A stretch of 64,000 nucleotides of DNA, from assembly GCF_016801865.2 (NCBI RefSeq), contig NC_068939.1:115656090-115720089 (forward strand). Direction: 5' to 3'. Every line of letters begins with the position of its first letter. The first letter of the stretch is position 1. This DNA comes from Culex pipiens pallens. Taxonomy: Eukaryota > Arthropoda > Insecta > Diptera > Culicidae. The translations under genes and the position numbers were made by a program. Below, piece after piece: positions 44,156 through 53,538 of the stretch. The notes under the pieces are model-generated. The model did no database searches. It was not told the origin of the DNA and worked only from the letters and a program-made list of their open reading frames with translations.

Positions 44156-44869
44156 TGCTTTATAGTGCAGAAGCCTTTAAGCCTTGAATTAACAAGAGAA
44201 GGGAAAATTCTTATATAAAATCCCATTACTTTGATGAAAGATCGCGTATTTTTAAAGAAGGGAAAACCTCAAAAAAGTACACATTATACATTGAATTTCT
44301 GAAAAGCTTTTTATTTTCTTGAGGTTTGCCCTTCTTTGAATACCTACTAAAATTGGTAGAATTTATTCACAAAAGTCAATTGACTAACAAATGAAAGACA
44401 AAATCTTACATAACAAAACATTGAAAGAATGGTAAAAACATTTAATATCTATCGATCTCAATTAATATCTATCGATCTCATTGTTCCTTCAATGTGACTA
44501 GGTCAAACCAATGGGGTACAAACTAAATAATTCTTAACCACAAGTAAGCGAGTAGGCAAGATTCCATTCATTCTCATATCAGGTTATATAAAAAAAACTA
44601 ATTTCCGGGAAATGTCCATCCCGGGAAACGTCCATTCCGGGAAATTTCATTCCGGATAACGTCCATTCCGGATAATGTCCATTCCGGATAACGTCCATTC
44701 CGGAAAACGTCCATTCCGGATAATGTCCATTCCGGAAAACGTCCATTCCGGGAAATGGAATTCCGGAAATTGTCATAGAATCCTGCTATAAACATATGTA
44801 TATCCTAGCTGAGAACAAGATTATCCGTTCGACTTTGCGCCAGTTCGATATTTTCTCAATTGTTATGGA

Positions 44870-45070
44870 TAGAGAGCCTGGAGCTTATTAGAGAACGGAC
44901 ATCTCAAACCAAAAGTACCAATCGAAGCACGACAACTGTCAAACGGAGGTACCAATCGAGCATAAGACAAAGGATTTTGCTCGATTGGTACCTCCGTTTG
45001 ACAGTTCTCGTGCTTCGATTAGTACTTTTAGTTTGAGATGTCCGTTCTCTAATAAGCTCCAGGCTCTCTA
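44870..45070. mobile_element. 201-bp hAT-type foldback MITE
   Basis: The ends TAGAGAGCCTGGAGC and GCTCCAGGCTCTCTA and the next ~75 bp are near-perfect inverse arms around a short loop. The 8-bp duplication GTTATGGA lies at 44862-44869 and 45071-45078. Non-coding. Confidence 0.85.
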
Positions 45071-45261
45071 GTTATGGAGAAGTCGAAAAAACAATCCGCG
45101 CCAAATCCACGCCGTCCTACGTCACCTTAGTGGTATAGATGTTTGTAGGGAGGTTTTGAACTCAATGTTAGAAGGAGAGGTAGAACCCTAGGATACACCT
45201 CGAAAGGCGTTGCGGGTTGGTTGAAACAGTATTCCTAATTCCAATCTAGGCTCACCAAGTC

Positions 45262-45335
45262 GCCATGGCCTAGTGGTTAGCATTTTTTCTTACCAATCCA
45301 AAGGACGGGGGTTCGAACCCCGCCTCAAGCGACTT
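45262..45335 (+). repeat. tRNA-like module, inverted second copy of 9269-9343
   Basis: It reads GTCGCCATGGCCTAGTGGTT, then GGGTTCGAACCCC and terminal AGCGAC. It is paired with the oppositely oriented module at 45386-45460, with the same spacing as the 9.1-9.3 kb pair. Confidence 0.6.
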
Positions 45336-45385
45336 TGATTTTTCGTTCATATTCACTATTTCTATGTCCTAAACTTTCTCGATGG

Positions 45386-45460
45386 GAGCAGATGGGAATC
45401 GAACCCAGAACCATTCGCTTGCAAAGCGAACACTGTGACCATTCAGTCACAGCTGCTCCA
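45386..45460 (-). repeat. tRNA-Ala(UGC)-like module, second copy of 9131-9207
   Basis: The minus strand reads GGAGCAGCTGTGACTGAATG, with anticodon stem TTCGC/GCGAA and loop TTTGCAA. The anticodon is therefore TGC, against TGT in the 9.1-kb copy. T-arm GGTTCGATTCC and terminal CTGCTCC pair with the start. Confidence 0.6.
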
Positions 45461-45876
45461 TTGTTTAACATTCCAACGCCCAAGGCTCCAAAAAAGCTGG
45501 AACGGTAACTTCAACTCGCTGGTTCTCGAGCATAACTCACCCAATCAAGACAATTCCTTTTTCGAGTGATTTGTTAGGATGTCTAAATGATCCTAGAACT
45601 TTGCAGAACTTTCCAACTTTTTTTTTCGCGTGTAAAAAAAAATCGCCAGAAATTCCGCGGAGGCTGTCGTTTTAAAAAAGTTGGAACGATGTTTTCGGTC
45701 GCAGAAATTACAGATTTGTTCAAATCAAGTTCTGCAAAATTTAAGGATCATCTAGACATTCGTACAAATCCCTGGAAACAAGAATCGTCCCGATTGGATG
45801 AGTTATGCCCGAGAACCAGCGAGTTGAAGTTACCGTTTCAACTTTTTTGGGAGGCTTGGGCGTCCGAGCCACGTAG

Positions 45877-46080
45877 CCTAGTGGTAACGCTCCCGCCTAG
45901 TAAGCGGCAGATCGGGGTTCAAATCCCGGCTCGGACCAACACAACCTGGTGATCTTTTCCCTTCTGGATTCGATTGCTTAGTAAAGGGAAGGTAGTGTAC
46001 CGTCACAAACTGGACCTTATCACGACACCTTAGGGAGGCGACCTATGGAATGTTAACATTAACCTTAGCATGTTAACATT
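45877..46080 (+). mobile_element. tRNA-Thr(AGU)-headed SINE
   Basis: The head has a perfect acceptor CCGAGCC/GGCTCGG, A-box TAGCCTAGTGGT, anticodon stem CCGC/GCGG with loop CTAGTAA (anticodon AGT) and B-box GGTTCAAATCC. The body continues with CAACCTGGTGATCTTTTCCC to repeated ATGTTAACATTAA near 46080. The body makes it a SINE, not a tRNA gene. Confidence 0.6.
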
Positions 46081-46356
46081 AAGTTCAGAATGAAATTGCC
46101 ACTGAATCCGCTTTGTAAATGCCGGCCCCGATACTCTTCAAGGGTGTTCCCCTCAGGAACAGGGAAAGATTTACTTTTTACTTGGGCGTCCGTGTAAGTT
46201 GGACATGCGTTGGGCGTTCCAGTGTTAAATAAAGTTATATTCAATAAAAACAATTTTAAATCCAAAATAACCTCATGAGGCTGAATCTCAGAACGCAGAA
46301 TCTTGAAACGCCGAAAGTTTTATGGACATTTTTTTTTTCTAGGATGAAGTAAAACA

Positions 46357-46962
46357 GAGAGAAAAGCCATAATAATAATTTTGGAAAAAAAAAAACCAAA
46401 ATATAAATTAAAACATTTAGAAATTGAAATTAATATAAACATTAATAAAATTTAAATTCAAAAATTTAAATAAAAAATAAAAAAAAGATCATAAGTTTGA
46501 AAATCATCAAAATTATAAATCTAGGGATTTGAAAACATAAATACAGTTCGTACTTGATGATACTCGCAAAAACGTCACTCATAAAAATTTCGTAGTAACA
46601 GTTCAATAGGGCGAATCTGCATTTGTAAACAAGCAGTCTATCCCTTTTGCTCAAGTGACAGTTCACGTCAAGTAAGAGGGGGATAGACTGCTTGTTTACA
46701 ATGGCAGATTCGCCCTATTGAACTGTTACTACGAAATTTTTATGAGTGACGTTTTTGCGAGTATCATCAAGTACGAACTGTATTTATGTTTTCAAATCCC
46801 TAGATTTATAATTTTGATGATTTTCAAACTTATGATCTTTTTTTATTTTTTATTTGAATTTTTGAATTTAAATTTTATTAATGTTTATATTAATTTCAAT
46901 TTCTAAATGTTTTAATTTATATTTTGGTTTTTTTTCCAAAATATTATTATGGCTTTTCTCTC
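46357..46962. repeat. Long near-perfect palindrome, arms ~285 bp, spacer ~35 bp
   Basis: The left arm 46357-46644 and right arm 46680-46962 are reverse complements with only a few differences (for example GCATTTG against GCCATTG). The same 40-odd-residue open frame therefore appears on both strands. The sequence just left (46260-46350) resembles 40820-40920 of the hAT-like element. A transcript through it would fold into a ~280-bp hairpin. Confidence 0.9.
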
Positions 46963-47900
46963 AGGACTTGAACGCGGATACCTTCGAAGGAGGATGGTGC
47001 GGAACAAGGATGGGGGATTAGGGAAAAGTTGGTTTTCAAAAGGATAAGGCCAGCTTCCTGCCGGATCTGCAGTTGTTTCACGACCGAAATGGGTAAGAAG
47101 GAAGCTTGGGTGTTTGATGGCGTTTGTGTTTAATTTTGTTTGTTTTTGTAGGACGCCGTTTATGCGGATGTGAATTTGCACCGGTTGTATTCGGTGGTGG
47201 AGGCCCGGGGTGGGTAGACGAGATTGAAGTTAGAGCAGACTTACATCCGCTTTTTGAACAAGTTTGATAAAGTAAATTTCAACGGTGAGGAGAAGGATCC
47301 GAGGGAAGAGGGAAACGACGAGAAGCGATCGGAGGTGGTGAAGTGATGACGGGACAGTGTGGGATGTCCTAAGGGTCCGCAGTCCATTTCTCGGTGCGGG
47401 ACATGTTTGACGACTATTACCTAAACATCCGGAAGAACAGTTTGCACCAGTTCTGGAAGGACCATCTGTACGAAAGCCGCAGGTCCTGAAGCTGTCGTAC
47501 TCGGATTACTTCTAGAGGTTGGAGCGATATCCGACGAACCTGATCAAGAACAGCTAGCTGGAATACCGAAGAATTCACCAGTGAGTATTGAGAATGTGTT
47601 CAGTGTCTAGCCAATTTAATTTACTTTCAAACTCTTTCAGCAACGCCCGCCCGCAAACGCTCAACTCGCGACGGCGCAGCTTCGGCCGAATGAACTGGCA
47701 ACATCTGTGTCATTCTCGAAAGAGGACGAAGTGATCGGGAACTATCGGTTCAGGCGCTTCACTTCCCAGTCTGAAAACGTCCACTTCTCTTCCCGAATCA
47801 CCACCCAATGGCCAACTCTTCCAAGCCTGTCCTGATGATGGCCGGCAACGAGACCACCCTGTTCTCTACATCGCTGTCGCGCTCAAAAATGAAGGCCGCG
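46963..47900 (+). pseudogene. Broken ARID-domain gene, BAP170/ARID2-like
   Basis: Fragments in shifting frames resemble the ARID region of BAP170/ARID2: SFLPDLQLFHDRNG (about 47050-47090), VNLHRLYSVVEARGG (about 47172-47215) and, in another frame, LKLEQTYIRFLNKFDKVNFN (about 47227-47285), with stops such as TAG at about 47216 and TGA at about 47344. A splice-like gap (GGGTAAGAAG...TTTTTGTAG) between the first two and another at 47581-47640 imply an unprocessed copy. Later fragments (FWKDHLYESRR, CPDDGRQRD) are also interrupted. It abuts the palindrome, so its 5' part is missing. Confidence 0.55.
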
Positions 47901-48296
47901 ATGTTAAGCAGCATAAGCAGCAGTTTTAATATTAACATAAAAATAAAAATAGAAATAAAATCCATCACATTTTTCGAAAATCATCACTGTAATGTTAAAT
48001 GTTATTTATTGTTGCCATAAAAAGTTTCTTCTTATAATAAAAGTAAAAAACTTTTACCGATACAACAATTTTGTTCCAGAAATGCATGGTAATATCAAAA
48101 ACTTCCAACTTTTAAATTAAAAAGTTTGAACTTTCTACGAATATTCACCAACGCGAACTTTTAATCCAACGAACGATCTTTTTAAATTTAGAGTAATTTT
48201 TCTTTGTGTGTACGGAATTGCAACATGAAATTTGATTTTTTTTCTTCTCAAAATTTCTCTGACCTAAAATATGACTCCAAAAATGCTCCAAACATA
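47900..48296. other. AT-rich spacer
   Basis: No coding or repeat feature that I can name. It sits between the ARID pseudogene and the 8-bp array. Confidence 0.6.
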
Positions 48297-49510
48297 AGAA
48301 GTAAAGAAGTAATGAAGTAAAGAAGTAAAGAAGTAAAGAAGTAAAGAAGTAAAGAAGTAAAGAAGTAAAGAAGTAAAGAAGTAAAGAAGTAAAGAAGTAA
48401 AGAAGTAATGAAGTAAAGAAGTAAAGAAGTAAAGAAGTAAAGAAGTAAAGAAGTAAAGAAGTAAAGAAGTAAAGAAGTAAAGAAGTAAAGAAGTAAAGAA
48501 GTAAAGAAGTAAAGAAGTAAAGAAGTAAAGAAGTAAAGAAGTAAAGAAGTAAAGAAGTAAAGAAGTAAAGAAGTAAAGAAGTAAAGAAGTAAAGAAGTAA
48601 AGAAGTAATGAAGTAAAGAAGTAAAGAAGTAAAGAAGTAAAGAAGTAAAGAAGTAAAGAAGTAAAGAAGTAAATAAGTAAAGAAGTAAAGAAGTAAAGAA
48701 GTAAAGAAGTAAAGAAGTAAAGAAGTAAAGAAGTAAAGAAGTAAAGAAGTAAAGAAGTAAAGAAGTAAAGAAGTAAAGAAGTAAAGAAGTAAAGAAGTAA
48801 AGAAGTAAAGAAGTAAAGAAGTAAAGAAGTAAAGAAGTAAAGAAGTAAAGAAGTAAAGAAGTAAAGAAGTAAAGAAGTAAAGAAGTAAAGAAGTAAAGAA
48901 GTAAAGAAGTAAAGAAGTAAAGAAGTAAAGAAGTAAAGAAGTAAAGAAGTAAAGAAGTAAAGAAGTAAAGAAGTAAAGAAGTAAAGAAGTAAAGAAGTAA
49001 AGAAGTAAAGAAGTAAAGAAGTAAAGAAGTAAAGAAGTAAAGAAGTAAAGAAGTAAAGAAGTAAAGAAGTAAAGAAGTAAAGAAGTAAAGAAGTAAAGAA
49101 GCAAAGAAGTAAAGAAGTAAAGAAGTAAAGAAGTTAAGAAGTTAAGAAGTTAAGAAGTAAAGAAGTAAAGAAGTAAAGAAGTAAAGAAGTAAAGAAGTAA
49201 AGAAGTAAAGAAGTAAAGAAGTAAAGAAGTAAAGAAGTAAAGAAGTAAAGAAGTAAAGAAGTAAAGAAGTAAAGAAGTTAAGAAATAAAGAAGTGAAGAA
49301 GTAAAGAAGTAAAGAAGTAAAGAAGTAAAGAAGTAAAGAAGTTAAGAAGTTAGGAAGTTAAGAAGTTAAGAAGTTAAGAAGTTAAAAAGTTAAGAAGTTA
49401 AGGAGTTAAGAAGTTAAGAAGTTAAGAAGTTAAAAAGTTAAGAAGTTAAGAAGTTAAGAAGCTTAGAAGTTTAGAATTTAAGAAGTTTAGAATTTAAGAA
49501 GTTAAGAATA
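48297..49510. repeat. 8-bp minisatellite (GAAGTAAA)n grading into GAAGTTAA
   Basis: About 145 tandem units over 1.2 kb. Variants GAAGTAAT occur near 48311, 48407 and 48607. From about 49330 the unit becomes GAAGTTAA, then mixes with GAATTTAA-like words at 49460-49530. On the minus strand the array opens a long LLYFFTSL-repeat frame (48145-49104), because 3 x 8 bp gives an 8-residue period; this is not a gene. Confidence 0.95.
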
Positions 49511-50359
49511 ATTTAAGAATTTAAGAATCACGTAATGCGCAACTTTTCTTGACCGCGTTTCTTCCGATCTTCGTACTTAGCCTTATAGTGAACTCTCTCG
49601 TTGTCGATGTTGAAGAGACCGTCGAGAGCGGGAGGTATCAAATTATAGAACGAAAAATCTATGCATGCTTTTTGAAGGGACTGACAAATTTATTGACAGC
49701 TGGAGCAATATTGATGTCGATATATATCGACAGCCAGAGAGTCGGCTGTAGAACGTTTCCAGAGTGAAGTCTGTTATAGAGGAGGCAACCATGATGGATC
49801 GTTTTGGGTGTATGCTGCTGACAGCATACCAGAAACATCGCCAGAGCATAAACGAAACATCGCAGTGGGTGACGTTTAGCGGTACTCTATGGGATATGTT
49901 GTTTGTAAACGACCTCTCCTCTTTCTACCTCCCACTACCAACCTCTATGCTCAGCTTGTCTTCGACCTGTCAAAAGCCGCCTGTGTATCCGACCAATACG
50001 TACCTACATTGTGCAAAATGTACGAACGGCTGTGATGGGAAGTGAAGATAGCAGCAGCATGCGCAATGACTTCATCGGTTCGATATGCTTCCAGGCATGC
50101 AAGAGCAGTATTGCGGTACAATCTGTCTCTTTTTTTTCTGTGAACCATGACAGATTCACCGAGTCGTTCGAACAGTATGTACATATAGATTAAGGGGGCG
50201 AGAAGAAAAGGTGTTTTTTTTCCGAAACTTTTCTGTGCTGGAAAAAGTGTCGTGAAAAATGTGGTGACTTTGTTTAGTCGAAATTCGATTTTGCCATAGC
50301 TGCTAGCTTAAGCTACCAACAATCAGGGTGCATCTCATGAGGAGGCATCGCCAATCTAC
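49511..50359. other. Region upstream of the GDE1-like gene
   Basis: Less AT-rich than the flanking array, with no recognisable coding exon. It probably holds the promoter and 5' UTR of the gene that starts at 50360. No clear TATA/Inr pair was seen. Confidence 0.4.
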
Positions 50360-53300
50360 ATGTATTTTACGACAATCGTCAAAGTGTTGAAGATGATCTA
50401 TCAGCTATTTTGGTTCTTAACGACATGCTTCACTTTTCTGTTCAATGCACTGTGGCTGTGCTGTAACTTTGCCTCGGTCGGAATACCGTGGTTGATGTTG
50501 CTGTTCTTTTTGGTTTGCATTGCGTCCAAGTTTGTCAAGTTGAAATGCCCTGCCGGCGAGGTTGTGCAATCGATGCTTCACCGCAGCGAAAAGGAGGTCG
50601 GTTCCGAGGTGCTATACTGGCCAATTCTGGGTGGGGCCTTCGACGCACCGGAGAACTCTCTCGCCGCCATCAACCATGTATGACTCACTGTGCTGAAGTT
50701 TCACCTTTGACACACTTACTTGAAAACCTTTCTTTCTCAGTGTCTTTCGCAAAAATGCTTCAACATACTGCTCGACCTAAGCATCACAAACGACGGCCAC
50801 CTGGTAGTGCTGCACCGATCGACCCTGGAGAAGGCCAACATCAACCTGCCGGTTCACGGGCTCAAGCTGAATGCACTCGAAAACCTTAACATCACCGAAC
50901 ATCATCCACTGGGGTTAGTGGACCCTTAGGAATCAGTACCAAACAAAAACTAAACCCAGTTTCCATTTCTTCCGACAGTCAGCACTTTCAGCCGGAAAAG
51001 GTTCTCACGTTCGAGCGGTTGCTGAAGTTGCTGGAAACGAACGAGCTGACCGTGTTCCTGCTGGCGTCGCACACCAACGCAAAGATGGTTGAAATCTTGC
51101 AGGAGGCCATCGGCAAAAACTCGCTCTTTACCAAGCGAATTGTGTTCTGCTGCTCGTCTCCGGTGGCGATCTATCAGGTAGGTTACAATAGCATAGTTTC
51201 ATTGCAAGCTTCCAGAAGAATGTTATGCCAATCATTGGCAGGATTTTGTAAAAAAAACGGTAGAATAAGCCTTTTTTTAGCAGGATCGAAAAAGCTTTGG
51301 AAACTATTGACGAAGAACTTCGTCTAAGAGCTCTATACTGCCCACCATTGATTTGGCATAATAGCCGAATTTTCAATTATGGGCAGTATACGTAGTAGCA
51401 ATGAAACATGAAACACCCTTTCCCATCTCGGGACGTGCTATTCAAGTACCTATAAAGTTCTTCATCATGGTGGTTATCTTTGTAGCACTGCAACTTTTTT
51501 CTGGTCTAGAGGGTTTTTTCACTGGATCAGCGGTTTTTTGAACTGAGTCTGCGGTTTTTTCTTGCAGATTTTGTAACGTAAACAATGAAAAAAAAAAAAA
51601 AAAACAATAAAGTTATCTACTTGCGTATGTATCGAGAAATTAAAAGTGAGAGTGTGTGCAACATGGAGTTAAACTTTCTGTGAAGATTACCATGGCACTT
51701 TGAAAAGTTTAACTCCATGTTGCACGCACACACTCTCACTTTTAATTTCTCGATTGCGTGTACGTACACGAAAGAAAGTGAGGTTAAATTTTGTCTGGCC
51801 AGCAAAATCAAATGGTAGCGTACGTGAAACGTCATAAAGCTCTATACTGGAAGCTATGACAGACGAAAACATGATAAATAAGTAAATAAAAGTAAATAAG
51901 TCATTTCAAAACAAAAGTCTATTTGTTCTAACAAATTTCCCCTTAACATAACGATTTTGTAAGCTTTGTGTTACGGTTTTCATGAACATCCCACGTCACG
52001 CCTTTCGTGGACGCTTCCCTTCTCCAACTGTCATTCATCTTTCCTGCTCTCTCTTTCTATTCATTCATTCTTGTCGCGAGTACGGAAAGGACGTGTCTGA
52101 ATAAAGTGAAATCATTGTTAACCCTAAACCGCGTCTCACTTATTCGTACTAAAACACTTTGGAATAGAGCTTTATGACGTTTCGCGTACGCACACTAGCG
52201 CACCATTTGGTTTTGATGGCTGACAAAATTTAACCTCACTTTATTCTCGTGTACGTACACGCAATACATACGCACTCAGATTACTCTATCGAGAAATTAA
52301 AAGTGAGAGTGTGTGCAGCATGGAGTTAAACTTTCTATGAAGTTGCTGTGAAGGTTACCATGGCACTTTGAAAAGTTTAACTCCATGTTGCACGCACACA
52401 CTCTCACTTTTAATTTCTCGATACATACGCACGTAGATCAGACTTTTTTTTTTATAAATTCTGAAATGAGTACCAAAACAGCCAGTTTTGCAGCTACGTC
52501 TAACAATCGAGCTGTCAAATCGCAACATGGAGTTGAACTTTCTGTGCAGTTGATGTGAAGCTTAACAAGGCTTTTCAAAAAGTTTAACTCCATGTTGCAC
52601 GCATACACTCTCACTTTTAATTTCTCGATAGAAGTACTGTCAGAGAGGTAGAGAACAATGCTAAAACAGCAAATAATTTTGCTAGATTTTATTTAAGCTG
52701 TCAGATATTTTTGGCAGTAATCGGCGAAAATAATCCCACAGAACTATGTTGCTGGTTTTGATTTACCCAGCTGCTGGTTTAGCGAAAATTTCGCTGGTTT
52801 GACGAAGTTTTTGGTAAATATCAGCAAAATCAAGCCAGGAAAATCTCTGCTGATTTGGCGATGATTCCCTTTATCGTGTTTCGTGGCGGGGGGAGGCACG
52901 TGCCTCCCCTTCGTCCAAAATTTGTTCTAGATTTGTCCGGGATAATTCACAAATGCTATTGTATCTATGAACGGTAGTCTCGATTCACCTTAGTTGATGA
53001 TACAAAAATGTGTCTTCTAATTTTTTGTATTAAAAAAATAGATTAGCAAAATGCGAAAATGGTGGAACCTTACACTTTTGAAAATTTTATTAAAAAAAAA
53101 TCTTTCTTTCTTCAAACTTATTCAACTAGTTGCGCCAGCACTGCCCGGATCTGGTATGTGGTCTCTGGATGGACAAACTGGCGCTGTCACGTGCCCAGCA
53201 ATACTTTAGTGCGTCGACCATCCTGATGTCCGTTTACGGAGCCATTTTCCGGAACATCATCGCCCCGGTCATCGGCATCAGCCTTGTCTTCATCCACAAG

Positions 53301-53538
53301 GATGAGTTCAACGCGTAAGATGTTCTTTCTATTTTTTATACCAAGAATCGAGTTTTGAAGTTAAACCCATTCCAGGCAAATCTCCACCTTGTGGCACAAC
53401 GTCGGGGTGCGGCCGATAGTCTACAAGATCAATTCACCGAACGAGAAGCGCTACTTCCAGCAGGTTACCAAAACCCAATATCTGACGGATTCGCTGCGCT
53501 CGGAGCCGCAAATCATCTTCAAGTCCAAGCGCCATTAG
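50360..53538 (+). CDS. GDE1-like glycerophosphodiester phosphodiesterase family membrane protein, probably catalytically dead
   Basis: Exons are 50360-50677, 50741-50913, 50979-51177, 53130-53314 and 53376-53538. All are GT-AG with phases 0, 2, 0 and 2, giving 345 aa. Two hydrophobic segments lie in the first 70 residues (FWFLTTCFTFLFNALWL and WLMLLFFLVCIASKFV), and another near residues 250-275 (IIAPVIGISLVFI), as in GDE1. GDPD signatures remain (DAPENSLAAI, ITNDGHLVVLH, WHNVGVRPIVYKIN, YLTDSL). However, the HRG motif reads ILG, the metal-binding ELD reads LLD, and the HD pair reads HR. Family members hydrolyse glycerophosphodiesters or N-acyl-lysophospholipids; this one may be regulatory. 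Intron 3 (1.95 kb) is full of foldbacks. Confidence 0.85.
51629..51752. repeat. Foldback MITE copy 1
   Basis: The left arm TCGAGAAATTAAAAGTGAGA...GTTAAACTTT and the right arm, its inverse, close on a loop near ACCATGGCAC. TIR arms are about 45 bp. Confidence 0.75.
52288..52425. repeat. Foldback MITE copy 2
   Basis: Same arms as copy 1, with a slightly longer loop (GAAGTTGCTGTGAAGGTTAC). Copy 3 (to about 52628) retains the right arm only. Confidence 0.75.

Larger units (their letters stand above)
42952..44782. mobile_element. MULE-like foldback element with ~305-bp TIRs and 9-bp target duplication
   Basis: It starts GATTCTATGACAATTTCCGG and ends with the inverse. CTGCTATAA flanks it at 42943-42951 and 44783-44791, and 9-bp duplications are typical of Mutator-like elements. 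The TIRs (about 42952-43255 and 44479-44782) are nearly identical and contain about ten copies of CCGGAATGGACGTT(T/A)T. The interior holds further palindromes built on AAGAAGGGAAAACCTC (43527-43745 and others) and a SINE. No transposase. Confidence 0.85.
51178..53129 (+). other. Intron 3 of the GDE1-like gene with three foldback copies
   Basis: Copies of a hairpin with arms AGTTTAACTCCATGTTGC and TCTCACTTTTAATTTCTCGA lie at about 51629-51752, 52288-52425 and 52515-52628 (the last missing its left end). Between them are two copies of the repeat seen at 2465-2580. Confidence 0.75.

Noticed and set aside
48145..49104. 319-codon open frame on the minus strand with LLYFFTSL repeats
   Set aside because: It is a reading of the 8-bp (GAAGTAAA)n array, whose 24-bp frame cycle avoids stops. 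There is no non-repetitive coding context.
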